Shown: one piece after another, positions 44,159 through 52,047 of the stretch
Layout: each line of letters starts with the position of its first letter
Position numbering within the stretch: the stretch's first letter is position 1
Origin: Cohnella thailandensis
GTDB lineage: Bacteria; Bacillota; Bacilli; Paenibacillales; Paenibacillaceae
Length of the DNA stretch: 64,000 nucleotides
Reading direction: 5' to 3'
NCBI RefSeq assembly: GCF_014212135.1
Contig: NZ_JACJVQ010000002.1
Location: forward strand, 62,001 to 126,000
Made by a program: the position numbers and the translations under genes
The notes under the pieces: generated by a model
What the model saw: only the letters and a program-made list of their open reading frames with translations
The model's database searches: none
Told to the model about the DNA's origin: nothing

Positions 44159-44347
44159 TTGAGATAAACATGTTTTTTCACGTCTATTTCTCGGAAATGG
44201 AGTGCTATCTTGAAATAAACATGATTTTTCAAGTTTATTTCTTGAGAACGAGTCCTCCGTCTCGATATATACATGATTTTTCATGCTTATTTATAAAATC
44301 AGCCTCAAATCCAAAAAACGAACATGAAATTTCATGCTTATTTATCC
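44159..44347. repeat. Tandem array 3: four hairpin units with 51-bp period
   Basis: Anchor ACATG occurs at 44168, 44219, 44271 and 44322 (steps 51, 52, 51). Each unit carries a stem: GAAATAAAC and GTTTATTTC in unit 2, CATGATTTTTCATG in unit 3, CATGAAATTTCATG in unit 4. Units are AT-rich, unlike the surrounding DNA. Both strands remain open as 17-residue repeats (plus YIHDFSCLFIKSASNPK; minus LEKSCLFQDSTPFPRNR). It lies between the GntR/MocR remnant and the convergent gene at 44423. The 44348-44422 stretch shows nothing else. Confidence 0.88.
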
Positions 44348-44422
44348 ATTCTCCCCGCCTCGCAAAACAAACCGCCCGGCCAGCCGAGAAGGGCCAACCG
44401 GGCGGTTCCTATGTCGATGAAA

Positions 44423-44701
44423 TCAATCCTCGTCGTCCTGAAGCTTCTTCATCTGAGCTTCCCATTCCGCGCGGCGAAGCTCCTCCAGGTACTCCTGAGT
44501 CATCCGGTCGCGCTCGCGGCCCTTCTCCTTGAGCCGTTCGATGCCGGGCTGAATGAGCAGATCCACCTCGGCCTGAACGACGGCGGACAGGTCGTAGCGG
44601 CCCTGGGATTCGAGATAGCTCCCGACTTCCATCAGCGCGTTGTAGCGATCCAGCTCGCTGCGGGTAAGCAGGCCTCTGACCTGTACGCTGCAGTGTCTCA
44701 T
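44423..44701 (-). CDS. Conserved small hypothetical protein
   Basis: A 92-residue soluble protein, mostly helical and charged (RSELDRYNALMEVGSYLESQ, LKEKGRERDRMTQEYLEELR). I do not recognise a family. The ATG overlaps the stop codon of the NDH-2 gene by one base, so it is translated with it and may be linked to it. No cysteine pair or membrane segment is present. Confidence 0.7.
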   Translation of the reverse strand: MRHCSVQVRGLLTRSELDRYNALMEVGSYLESQGRYDLSAVVQAEVDLLIQPGIERLKEKGRERDRMTQEYLEELRRAEWEAQMKKLQDDED

Positions 44702-45894
44702 TAGAGGAACTTGCCCTTGCGCAGCACGAGGGAGATCCCCCCGATGATGAACAAGTAGCGCAGGTCGATCGCCTTCTTAAGCCAAGCGGCGACGCGTCCC
44801 TTGTACTTCTTGCCGAACGCGATGCCGATCGCCTCGCCCTTGCCGAGGGATGCGACCGTGCCCTTGTTCTGGAACACGAACGGCTTCGGCGATTGGTTGC
44901 GAATCGAAGCGACCAGGTTGTGGGCGCAGTTGACGCCTTGCTGCATCGCGATTTGCGCCGTTGGAGGGTACGGACGGCCTTGTTCGTTGAACATCAGCGA
45001 ATTGTCGCCAAGCACGTAAACATTCTCATGTCCGGGCGCGCGCAGGAACTCATCCACCTTGACGCGTCCGCGCATCGTCTCGAAGCCGGCATCCTCGATC
45101 AGACGGTTGCCGCGCACGCCGCCCGTCCAGATGACCGTCTGGGACTTGATCTCTTCCCCTTCGCCGACGACGACGCCGTCCGGCGTGCATTCCTTGATCG
45201 CCGTTCCGATGCGGAACGTGACGCCCTTCTTCTGGAGCACTTGCATGGCGTATTCCACCAGCTCGGGGTCGAAGCCCGGAAGCGCGGTCGGGGCCGCTTC
45301 CACGTTAATGATCTTGACCAAGGAAGGCTCCACGTCGAACTGCTTGCACAGATCCGGGATCCGGTCCGCCAGCTCGCCAATGAACTCGATGCCGGTGAAG
45401 CCGGCGCCGCCAATGACGAAGGTTAGATAATCGGTACGGTGCGGCTCGCGCTTGTAGCGGGCGAATTGGTATTCGATGTGCTCGCGAATGAGCCGAACCG
45501 AGTTGATGCTTCGGATCGTAAAGGCGTTCTCCGCCAGTCCCGGAATGCCGAACGTCTCCGATTCGCCGCCGAGTCCGATAACCAAATAATCGTAAGACAG
45601 CGTTCCGTCTTCAAGAATAACCTTGCGGTCCTGAGGGCGAATCTGAACGACGGTCGATTTCACGAAGTCGATCTTGAATTCGTCGATAAGCTTGGAGATA
45701 TTCACGCGGGCGTTGTCGGGGTGATCCGTTCCCGCCGCCGGCATGTGAAGATGCGTCGTAATATAATGATAATCGTGTTTGTTCACCAAAGTGACGTCCG
45801 CTTCGTTGTAGTTCAACTCTTTCTGCAATCGAAGGGAAGTCAGGATACCGCCGTATCCTGCGCCCAAAATCACGATTTTTGGAATACTGCTCAT
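44701..45894 (-). CDS. Type II NADH dehydrogenase (NDH-2)
   Basis: A 397-residue single-subunit flavoprotein that passes electrons from NADH to menaquinone without proton pumping. The FAD motif is ILGAGYGG near residue 9 and the NADH-binding motif [16 protein letters not shown] near 160. VYVLGDNS is the C-terminal FAD segment, and [19 protein letters not shown] precedes the membrane-binding C-terminal helices. It is closest to YumB/Ndh. The start MSSIPK follows GGATGGG; the ATG 12 bases earlier is less likely. The promoter region holds a Rex-type box, so it should respond to NADH/NAD+. Confidence 0.92.
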   Translation of the reverse strand: MSSIPKIVILGAGYGGILTSLRLQKELNYNEADVTLVNKHDYHYITTHLHMPAAGTDHPDNARVNISKLIDEFKIDFVKSTVVQIRPQDRKVILEDGTLSYDYLVIGLGGESETFGIPGLAENAFTIRSINSVRLIREHIEYQFARYKREPHRTDYLTFVIGGAGFTGIEFIGELADRIPDLCKQFDVEPSLVKIINVEAAPTALPGFDPELVEYAMQVLQKKGVTFRIGTAIKECTPDGVVVGEGEEIKSQTVIWTGGVRGNRLIEDAGFETMRGRVKVDEFLRAPGHENVYVLGDNSLMFNEQGRPYPPTAQIAMQQGVNCAHNLVASIRNQSPKPFVFQNKGTVASLGKGEAIGIAFGKKYKGRVAAWLKKAIDLRYLFIIGGISLVLRKGKFL

Positions 45895-45940
45895 GGTTAA
45901 TCCCATCCAATCCGAGGTTGTGTTTATATCTATTTATCAA

Positions 45941-45958
45941 TTGTGAAAAAAGACACAA
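45941..45958. promoter_or_regulatory. Rex-type operator
   Basis: TTGTGAAAAAAGACACAA matches the Rex consensus TTGTGAAATATTTCACAA in the TTGTG-N8-CACAA arms. It lies 47 bp before the NDH-2 start. The remaining spacer to 46218 contains TATAAT at 46146-46151 as a likely -10 for the yumC-like gene and nothing else obvious. Confidence 0.7.
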
Positions 45959-46218
45959 TTCCTCCGCACCCAATCTGAACATATGCCTCTTCATTTTGAA
46001 TTCTATAGGCTTTGACATCGGTTTTCAAGTTTACATCCTACGAAATTGTTTGGACAACTCCACAAAAATAGGGGGCTTTTTTACTTCTCCTTCCAACAAT
46101 CCTCGACAAATCGGGCTCGGCTATTCCGCGCTCCCCCAATCCTGTTATAATTGAGAAAGATTCTCCGAAGGATTCCGTCCTGGTGGAAATTGCAAATAAC
46201 AACGGAGGTTGAGCATAC

Positions 46219-47223
46219 ATGAGTAACAACGAAGTGGAATCGGCAGCAATGTCGGATGTCATTATTATCGGAGGCGGCCCTGCCGGAATGTTCGCCGCCT
46301 TCTACGGCGGCATGCGCCAAATGTCCGTCACCCTGATCGAGAGCATGCCGCAGCTCGGCGGCCAGCTGGCAGCCCTGTATCCGGAGAAATACATTTATGA
46401 CGTTGCCGGATTCCCGAAGGTCAAGGCGCAAGACCTGGTCGACAGCCTGAAGAAGCAGATGAGCCACTTCAGCAGCAACGTCAGGCTGGAAGAGAAGGTG
46501 CAAACCGTGCGCAAGCTGGCGGATCGTCACTTCGAGGTAACGACCGACAAGGGGACGTACGAAGCGAAGTCGATCATTATCACGGGCGGAGTCGGCGCCT
46601 TCGAGCCGAGAAGGCTCGAACTGCCGGAAGCGTCTAAGTACGAAGGCGTCAACCTGCATTATTTCGTTAACGATCTTGAACGCTACCGCGGACAGAAGGT
46701 TCTGATCAGCGGAGGCGGCGATTCCGCGCTCGATTGGGCGCTGATGCTGGAGCCGATCGCCGAATCGGTGACGCTCGTCCATCGCCGCGATAAGTTCCGC
46801 GCCCATGAGCACAGCGTCGAGCTGCTCGAGAAGTCTTCCGTGAAGGTGATCGTTCCTTCCGAGATCGTCGCCTTGCGCGGAGAAGAACGCATCGAGAGCG
46901 TTACCCTGGCCGACGTGAAGACCAAGGAAGAGACCGTTCTCGAGGTCGATTCGGTCATCGTCACCTTCGGCTTCATCAGCTCTCTCGGGCCGATAAGCGA
47001 GTGGGGCCTCAACATCGAAGGCGGCTCCATCGTCGTCGATTCGCGCATGGAGACGAACGTCGAGGGCATCTTCGCCGCCGGCGATATCACGACCTATCCG
47101 GGCAAGCTGAAGCTGATCGCGGTCGGCTTCGGCGAAGCTCCGACCGCGATCAACAACGCGAAGGTGTACGTCGATCCGAAAGCGAAGCTCTCTCCCGGCC
47201 ATAGCAGCAACATGAAGCTGTAA
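46219..47223 (+). CDS. Ferredoxin/flavodoxin-NADP+ reductase (YumC type)
   Basis: A 334-residue TrxB-like FAD enzyme that reduces ferredoxin or flavodoxin with NADPH. The FAD motif is [14 protein letters not shown], the NADPH motif [14 protein letters not shown] followed by [10 protein letters not shown] (Arg for the phosphate), and [20 protein letters not shown] is the C-terminal segment. There is no CxxC, as expected for YumC. ACGGAGG lies 10 bases before the ATG. It is divergent from NDH-2. Confidence 0.94.
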   Translation: MSNNEVESAAMSDVIIIGGGPAGMFAAFYGGMRQMSVTLIESMPQLGGQLAALYPEKYIYDVAGFPKVKAQDLVDSLKKQMSHFSSNVRLEEKVQTVRKLADRHFEVTTDKGTYEAKSIIITGGVGAFEPRRLELPEASKYEGVNLHYFVNDLERYRGQKVLISGGGDSALDWALMLEPIAESVTLVHRRDKFRAHEHSVELLEKSSVKVIVPSEIVALRGEERIESVTLADVKTKEETVLEVDSVIVTFGFISSLGPISEWGLNIEGGSIVVDSRMETNVEGIFAAGDITTYPGKLKLIAVGFGEAPTAINNAKVYVDPKAKLSPGHSSNMKL

Positions 47224-47254
47224 TCGCCGGACTTCCCCTATATATCCAAACAAT

Positions 47255-47316
47255 AAGGGCATCCTAACTTGGAACAATGCCGGATTTCTCGATCCGGTTC
47301 CAAGGAGGATGCCCTT
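47255..47316 (+). promoter_or_regulatory. Hairpin that covers the ribosome site of the zinc ribbon gene
   Basis: AAGGGCATCCT (47255-47265) pairs with AGGATGCCCTT (47306-47316), and TTGGAAC (47269-47275) with GTTCCAA (47297-47303). The AAGGAGG of the next gene lies in the right arm. No T-run follows, so it is more likely a translational control element than a terminator. Confidence 0.6.
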
Positions 47317-47317
47317 C

Positions 47318-47557
47318 GTGATATGTCCTGCCTGCAATGCTTTTGTCTCTCTAACCCCGGTCTGTCCGGCCTGCGGCTCGCCGGCCGCCGACGAAGGTAA
47401 AGTCGACGATTGGAAAGGTCCGTACTCCCCATACTCTCCCGGGCTTCCGCTTGCGAGCTCGGACAGCTCCCCGGCAGACCCGGAGGCTTGTCTTCACATC
47501 GCCGACTGCCCGGAATGCGGGAATACGTTCACCCATTCCGTCGCGCTGTGGCGCTAG
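47318..47557 (+). CDS. Small zinc ribbon protein
   Basis: A 79-residue protein with three Cys pairs: CPAC at residues 3-6, CPAC at about 16-19 and CPEC near 65-68. The paired ribbons resemble rubredoxin-type zinc folds. A Pro/Ser-rich middle is probably unstructured. Start: GTG after AAGGAGG (9-base gap); an ATG at 47309 is too close to the site. The function is unknown. Its stop overlaps the convergent sda stop by 3 bp. Confidence 0.7.
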   Translation: MICPACNAFVSLTPVCPACGSPAADEGKVDDWKGPYSPYSPGLPLASSDSSPADPEACLHIADCPECGNTFTHSVALWR

Positions 47558-47697
47558 ACCGCGAGATCGTCGGGAAGCTTGAGCTTTCTTCTTTCGATCT
47601 CGGCTTGAAGCAGAATCAGAAAATCTCTTTCCAGCTGAAGACGAAGCGCATGATGATAGGCTTCCAACAACATTTCATCGGACAGCAGCGGAAGCAT
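47554..47697 (-). CDS. sda: Sporulation histidine kinase inhibitor Sda
   Basis: A 47-residue helical hairpin: MLPLLSDEMLLEAYHHALRL, then LERDFLILLQAEIERRKL. This matches the Sda pattern (LSDELLIESY, LNRDFIELIENEIKRR in B. subtilis). Sda binds the dimerisation domain of KinA-type kinases and blocks sporulation phosphorelay while DNA replicates or is damaged. AGAGGG lies 7 bases before the ATG. The promoter has TTGTCC and TATGAT spaced by 17 bp, with DnaA boxes directly upstream, as expected for DnaA-driven pulses each replication cycle. Confidence 0.9.
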   Translation of the reverse strand: MLPLLSDEMLLEAYHHALRLQLERDFLILLQAEIERRKLKLPDDLAV

Positions 47698-47738
47698 CGC
47701 AATCCCTCTTTCATCCCTGCAATTGGTCGGCTGATGGC

Positions 47739-47767
47739 ATCATAGCATGGGGCATTTGGAGGGACAA
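47739..47767 (-). promoter_or_regulatory. Promoter of sda
   Basis: Minus-strand TTGTCC (47762-47767) and TATGAT (47739-47744), 17 bp apart, 42 bp before the ATG. Confidence 0.7.
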
Positions 47768-47775
47768 GAGCACCA

Positions 47776-47874
47776 TTATCAACAGGATTCCGTGCATATC
47801 TTGTGGGCAGAATGTGAGTAAGAACCCTTACCGCGCATTAATCCGAGTGGATAATGTGGACGGAATTATGCACA
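47776..47874. promoter_or_regulatory. DnaA-box cluster upstream of sda
   Basis: Exact box TTATGCACA at 47866-47874. One-mismatch boxes: TTATCAACA at 47776-47784; TTACTCACA and TTATCCACT on the minus strand at 47813-47821 and 47846-47854. The nearest lies 8 bp from the -35 of sda. An A-rich stretch follows at 47893-47960. Confidence 0.75.
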
Positions 47875-47966
47875 ACGCGTTAATCCGCAAGGATTATAAA
47901 AAAAAATGATAGATATGAATTTTGCGAGTAGTTCTCTTTATGAAAATTTTTGTAAATTACGGCCGG

Positions 47967-48653
47967 CTATTGCGGACGAGTATTGACCTCCAATATCCAA
48001 ATTCGTCCGTTTCGGTCGATTCCATAATCGTAGCCTAGCTGCCCTACTCCCGGAAACCGAGCTTCCAGCAGCTGCGTTGCCACGCGGGTGAGCTGCCTCA
48101 TCTCTCTTTTTTTGGAGCTCACCGAGCGGGAAGACAAGGAACGGCTTATGCCCTGCGCAGCCGTAAGCAGTTCTCCGCCGCGGCATAGGTTCGTGACGAA
48201 CAGGCCTCTGCGAGCCACCCGTCCCACCATGGAACGGAAGGTCCACACCCCATTCTCCTTGACGTACTTCACCCGATAATCGATCGGCCTTCCGGACACC
48301 GTTGCCAATGGGATGCCTTTCTGAATCAAGTATCTTCTTCCTCTGCGATTGCGATCGACATGCGCCAGCAGGCCGGAGAACGAGTTGAACGAGCGGGTAC
48401 TGTCCATATAAGTACTTCGGTAGGTTCCGCCGCTGGCGCTGATTTTCATGACGCCGATACCGCCGCCGCCGCGAACCGGCTTGATGACGACCGTTCCGTG
48501 ATGGGCAAGCATCGCCCGCAGGTTCGATGCCGAATACAGGCGCGAGGGCGGGATATGCCGGGCCGTAAAGGGGTTGGACAGCAGCGCGTTCGTCTTCAGC
48601 CACTTGCTGGCCAGCTGCCGTCCTGATGCAATCGAAGCCACATCCATCCGCAT
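47967..48653 (-). CDS. YheC/YheD-family ATP-grasp protein
   Basis: A 228-residue ATP-grasp-like protein of the YheC/YheD endospore coat-associated family. Visible are the phosphate-binding loop VVIKPVRGGGGIGVMKIS, the LIQKGIPLATVSGRPIDYRV segment and the Mg-binding end GQLGYDYGIDRNGRIWILEV, then NTRP. It is shorter than YheC and YheD (over 350 residues), lacking the N-terminal part. A role in spore coat assembly is by family only. AAGGAG precedes the ATG. Confidence 0.82.
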   Translation of the reverse strand: MRMDVASIASGRQLASKWLKTNALLSNPFTARHIPPSRLYSASNLRAMLAHHGTVVIKPVRGGGGIGVMKISASGGTYRSTYMDSTRSFNSFSGLLAHVDRNRRGRRYLIQKGIPLATVSGRPIDYRVKYVKENGVWTFRSMVGRVARRGLFVTNLCRGGELLTAAQGISRSLSSRSVSSKKREMRQLTRVATQLLEARFPGVGQLGYDYGIDRNGRIWILEVNTRPQ

Positions 48654-48740
48654 GGTCTCCTTTCACAAGTTATACTTATACATACTCGGACAAAAGGACA
48701 GGTTCTTGGATGAATGACGCCGGAGATACGCCCGAATCCG

Positions 48741-48780
48741 CAAATAAACCGCCAGGGAATTGTCCCTGACGGTTTATTTG
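48741..48780 (-). terminator. Terminator of the NEAT-like gene
   Basis: CAAATAAACCG and CGGTTTATTTG flank a CAGGGA/TCCCTG stem, 9 bp after the stop codon. Confidence 0.8.
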
Positions 48781-48788
48781 CGATTTCT

Positions 48789-49190
48789 TTATAACCAGGC
48801 GATCTCCAGATCGTACCAGGTGTCGTGGACCGGGATGCCGAGGATCGTCACTCGAACATGCAGCGAGATGTCGATGTTGGCGGCATCGGTTCCCGGAATG
48901 ACGAACGTCGTCTGACCGGTCGAAGCGTTGTAAGAGCCTAAATAGCTGTTGGCGCCGATCTTGATCTCCGGGAAGTAGTTGCCGTCAAGCTTGAGCGTTA
49001 CGGTGTTCGCCGAGTCGTCGATGACGGCAGGGCCATCGATATAGCCGCTGGAATGCTCGTGGTATTCCCCTTCGTAGTTGAACTGATAATCACGGGTGTA
49101 CGTGGACGCGAATGCCGGAACGGCCATTGCCAGAGCGAACACCAACAAAAGGACGAAAGAGAACGATCTTTTCATTGCTTGGGACATCAT
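48789..49190 (-). CDS. Secreted NEAT-like protein, iron-regulated
   Basis: A 133-residue exported protein: signal peptide 1-29 (RSFSFVLLLVFALAMAVPAF, cut after AFA) and one beta-sandwich domain. DSANTVTLKLDGNYFPEIKI, the SYNASTGQTTFVIPG strand and HDTWYDLEIAWL resemble a NEAT heme-binding domain, whose YxxxY motif lies in that last strand (here only WYDL). No sortase signal or anchor is present, so it would be free, like a hemophore. A strong Fur-type operator upstream supports a role in iron or heme capture. AAAGGAG lies 7 bases before the ATG. The NEAT assignment is by pattern and could be wrong. Confidence 0.65.
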   Translation of the reverse strand: MMSQAMKRSFSFVLLLVFALAMAVPAFASTYTRDYQFNYEGEYHEHSSGYIDGPAVIDDSANTVTLKLDGNYFPEIKIGANSYLGSYNASTGQTTFVIPGTDAANIDISLHVRVTILGIPVHDTWYDLEIAWL

Positions 49191-49300
49191 TAAAACACTC
49201 CTTTGCCAATTGGTATTAAAAATGAATCCTTCAGCCGGATCTAGAGCGACATAACGACAACGGATCGGTGATTTGAGGCATCCCTCCCAACGAAATATTC

Positions 49301-49335
49301 ACTTAAATGATATTGATTATCATTATCATTTAAGT
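49301..49335. promoter_or_regulatory. Fur-type operator
   Basis: ACTTAAATGATA (49301-49312) and TATCATTTAAGT (49324-49335) are perfect 12-bp inverted arms. Inside, GATATTGATTATCATTATC (49309-49327) matches 17 of 19 bases of the Fur consensus GATAATGATAATCATTATC. It lies 110 bp before the secreted NEAT-like gene. The rest of 49191-49485 shows no other clear element. Confidence 0.85.
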
Positions 49336-49485
49336 AATCAGATCGTACACTTTAAATCGGAGATTGTCAACCTTCCTATTCTAACTTTGCTTTTTTTTGG
49401 GTTTTAGATTCGACAACTATCTTAAGTCCGGATTATGAACGAAGCATGAATTCCATGTTACAAATATTCGGACGGCCGCTAGAGC

Positions 49486-49531
49486 GAAAAAAACCTTCTG
49501 CTCTCTCCCTGGAGAAGAGATCAGAAGGTTC
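49486..49531 (-). terminator. Terminator of the A-type Fe-S carrier gene
   Basis: AACCTTCTG and CAGAAGGTT with a 21-base loop, followed on the minus strand by TTTTTTTCG. Confidence 0.82.
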
Positions 49532-49566
49532 GTAAAATCGGCTGAATTAGTAAATACGCAGTGCGA

Positions 49567-49923
49567 TCAGCAGTCGCTGTCCGGCTTGCCCTCGTCGGTC
49601 GCCGTGCGGAAGCTGGAACCGCAGCCGCAGGTGCGGGTCGCGTTCGGGTTGTTCATCGTGAAGCCGCCGCCCATGGCGGATTCCTTGAAGTCGATCTCGA
49701 GGCCGCGCAGATAACGCATGCTCTCCGAGTCGACGACGACCTTCATTCCGCGCACGTCGAGCACTTGATCGTCCTCGTGCTGTTCGTCGTCGAAGCCCAT
49801 TCCGTATGAAAAACCGCTGCAGCCGCCTTCCTGTACGCCGATGCGCAAGAACAGGTTCGGCAGCTCCTCTGCCGCGAGCATCTCTTGAATCTTCTCGCCT
49901 GCCGTTTCGGTGATTGAGATCAT
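49567..49923 (-). CDS. erpA: A-type iron-sulfur carrier protein (ErpA/YutM-like)
   Basis: A 118-residue HesB/IscA family protein that carries Fe-S clusters to apo-proteins. The three ligand cysteines are in GGCSGFSYGM and TCGCGSSF. The C-terminal extension ends in an extra Cys (PDSDC). MISITETAGEK with AGGGAGGG before it gives the start; a longer in-frame reading upstream has no site. A NifU-domain protein is 4 kb away and, as in B. subtilis (yutM, yutI), both belong to the same neighbourhood. Confidence 0.9.
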   Translation of the reverse strand: MISITETAGEKIQEMLAAEELPNLFLRIGVQEGGCSGFSYGMGFDDEQHEDDQVLDVRGMKVVVDSESMRYLRGLEIDFKESAMGGGFTMNNPNATRTCGCGSSFRTATDEGKPDSDC

Positions 49924-50069
49924 ATCTGGTTCCCTCCCTCGTGCTGACGATCTAATCGATCGCTTTACCTCTAGTATACTCTCCTCGTCAATCCCGCTCA
50001 AGGGTCGTATGCGGCTCTCATCCGGCGGGAAAAGCAAATATCCCGGGATAGCTTGTCCTAATGACCCCA

Positions 50070-50103
50070 TAGAAAAACCCAGCGCCGTTAAGCGCCGGGT
50101 TCC
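50070..50103 (-). terminator. Terminator of the hypothetical gene 50088-50549
   Basis: AACCCGGCGC and GCGCTGGGTT form a stem followed by TTTTTC on the minus strand; the stop codon of the gene lies in the loop. Confidence 0.82.
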
Positions 50104-50549
50104 TCTTCTTTCCATTCCGCATTAGCTTGATGCGGCAGAGCTTTAAGCTCGATCCGGCAGCGGAAGCGGCCGTTCTCGCTGTGCAGAAATTCGGACAGCC
50201 TGCGGAACACCTGAGCCAGCTCCGGTCCGCTCGAATCGGTGTCGATACCGTAACGGAACTGATCGGCCGGCAGGCCGCCTCTGGCTTGGAAACGGTCGTC
50301 CTCGCGGCTCTCCGTCTCCTTGATTCGGCGCCATTCCTTCGTCGGCTCGAACTTGTCCGCTTTGCGAACGAGCTGCTCGTAAATATGCTGCTTCTTCAAC
50401 CACATGTAATACTGAATGGGGTTCGTCAACCCCCAAGCGTTGCTAAGATCTTTTATGGTGTAAGCAGCTCTGTACTTCTGCAAAGTTGCGACTTTGTCGG
50501 ATTGCTCCATTTGTTCCAGCTCCGCCAATGGGAGAACTTCGGGTTTCAA
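50088..50549 (-). CDS. Hypothetical protein
   Basis: A 153-residue soluble protein. The first half is helical with a helix-turn-helix-like stretch (KYRAAYTIKDLSNAWGLTNP, IQYYMWLKKQHIYEQLVRKA); the second half has a short beta pattern (ADQFRYGIDTDSSGPELAQV, ENGRFRCRIELKALP). No family was recognised. The start is TTG after AAGGAAGGTG; upstream ATG codons lack a site. It is divergent from mqnE. Confidence 0.65.
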   Translation of the reverse strand: MKPEVLPLAELEQMEQSDKVATLQKYRAAYTIKDLSNAWGLTNPIQYYMWLKKQHIYEQLVRKADKFEPTKEWRRIKETESREDDRFQARGGLPADQFRYGIDTDSSGPELAQVFRRLSEFLHSENGRFRCRIELKALPHQANAEWKEEEPGA

Positions 50550-50665
50550 GGGGACACCTTCCTTTTTAATCTGAATTAATGTTACCATAAAGATAACCAT
50601 AATTTGTTTAATATTCAAGTTGATTCCCCGTTTTGGCCTAAAATATACCCGTCAAACTTTTTAAG

Positions 50666-50694
50666 TTGATGACTTTTACTTAGAAGTTTATACT
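50666..50694 (+). promoter_or_regulatory. Promoter of mqnE
   Basis: TTGATG (50666-50671) and TATACT (50689-50694), 17 bp apart. The 137-base leader up to the ATG shows no clear riboswitch. Confidence 0.6.
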
Positions 50695-50830
50695 TACTAC
50701 AGTTGTTTACCGGATGCTCTGAGGACGCCGTGCCTCTGAACTCCCTTTTCTAAGGCATCGCAATTAAGTAATTATTTTCACAAACATCTTCAAATCTCGA
50801 CCACAATCGAACCATTAGGAGGTACCCACA

Positions 50831-51934
50831 ATGACTCTTCTCTCGACGACTTCCGACAAGAAGATGGCGGAGATTGCCGATAAAGTCAGAGCCGGAGAAC
50901 GGCTGAGCTTCGAGGACGGAGTGTTCTTGTACAAGACCGAGGATCTGCTGACGATGGGACAGCTGGCCAACGAAGTAAACCTGCGCAAGAACGGCAAGAA
51001 AGTCTACTTCACGGAGACGATGAGCCTTTACTTCACCAACGTGTGCGAATCGCACTGCGCCTTCTGCAGCTTCCGCAAGGATCAAGGGGAAGAAGGCTCC
51101 TATACGCTGACTCCGGAGGAGATGTTCGAATATGTCGATCAGCACATCACTCCGACCGCGCGCGAGTTTCATATCGTCGGCGGGCATAATCCTCACGTAT
51201 CCTTCGATTATTATGTCGAATCCATCCGGGCGCTGAAGGAGCGTTACCCGAACGTTACCATCAAGGCCTACACGGCCGCGGAGATCGACTTCTATTCCCG
51301 CATCTCGGGTCTCAGCTACCGCGAGGTGCTGGAGAAGCTGATGGCGGTCGGACTCGAGTCCCTGACCGGCGGCGGAGCGGAGATTCTGTCGGATCAGTAC
51401 CGGGATAAAATGCGGGTGGAAAAAGCGGGCATCACACAATATCTGGAGGTCCATCGCACGGCGCATCAGCTGGGAATGAGGACTCCGACGACCATGCTCT
51501 ACGGTCCGGTGGAGAGCATCGAAGAGCGCGTGCAGCATCTGATCCAACTGCGGGAGCTGCAGGACGAGACGAACGGCTTCCAGGTATTCATCCCTCTCTC
51601 CATGCAGCCGACGAGCCCGAAGGCCGGCATTCGCCGCCGCAATTCCGCGTTCGACGATCTTCGCGCGATCGCCATCGGCCGCCTCATGCTGGACAACTTC
51701 CAGCACGTGAAGGCTTACTTCATCAACATCGGCACGCAGCTGACGCAAGTCGCGCTCACGATGGGCGCTTCCGATGCCCACGGAACGATCGTGCGCGAGA
51801 GAATCAGCCACGCCGCGGGCGCCCTGACGCCGGCCGGCATTACCCGGGAAGATTTGGTGTGGCTGATTAAAGGGGCCGGACGTATTCCGGTCGAACGCGA
51901 TACGTTGTATAATGAAGTGAAGGTTTATGGCTAA
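50831..51934 (+). CDS. mqnE: Aminodeoxyfutalosine synthase MqnE
   Basis: A 367-residue radical SAM enzyme of the futalosine pathway. It joins 3-[(1-carboxyvinyl)oxy]benzoate to SAM-derived adenosyl radical, giving aminodeoxyfutalosine for menaquinone. The 4Fe-4S triad is C72, C76 and C79 (CESHCAFCSF). The FHIVGGHNP segment, AYTAAEIDF and GGGAEIL are characteristic of MqnE/MqnC/CofH relatives, with MqnE favoured by length. Menaquinone is the acceptor of SdhC and NDH-2 encoded nearby. Other mqn genes are not in the window. TAGGAGG precedes the ATG. Confidence 0.92.
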   Translation: MTLLSTTSDKKMAEIADKVRAGERLSFEDGVFLYKTEDLLTMGQLANEVNLRKNGKKVYFTETMSLYFTNVCESHCAFCSFRKDQGEEGSYTLTPEEMFEYVDQHITPTAREFHIVGGHNPHVSFDYYVESIRALKERYPNVTIKAYTAAEIDFYSRISGLSYREVLEKLMAVGLESLTGGGAEILSDQYRDKMRVEKAGITQYLEVHRTAHQLGMRTPTTMLYGPVESIEERVQHLIQLRELQDETNGFQVFIPLSMQPTSPKAGIRRRNSAFDDLRAIAIGRLMLDNFQHVKAYFINIGTQLTQVALTMGASDAHGTIVRERISHAAGALTPAGITREDLVWLIKGAGRIPVERDTLYNEVKVYG

Positions 51935-51951
51935 AGAGTGAAACCAGACAT

Positions 51952-51975
51952 GAGCGGCTTCGGGGCCGCTCTTTG
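51952..51975 (+). terminator. Terminator of mqnE
   Basis: GAGCGGC/GCCGCTC stem with a short loop and TTTGTG following. Confidence 0.75.
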
Positions 51976-52047
51976 TGTTGCGTGGAAGGACACGAAATGG
52001 CCAATAATACGACTTACGAAGGTCGGTTTATAAGGAGAAGTGACAAA

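Noticed and set aside
47881..47902. Hairpin with A-run as a terminator
   Set aside because: The A-run is on the plus strand and precedes the hairpin on the minus strand, so neither direction gives a T-run after the stem.
47776..47960. DnaA-box cluster and A-rich stretch as a chromosomal origin
   Set aside because: Only four boxes, no dnaA, dnaN or rpmH nearby; the position upstream of sda explains them.
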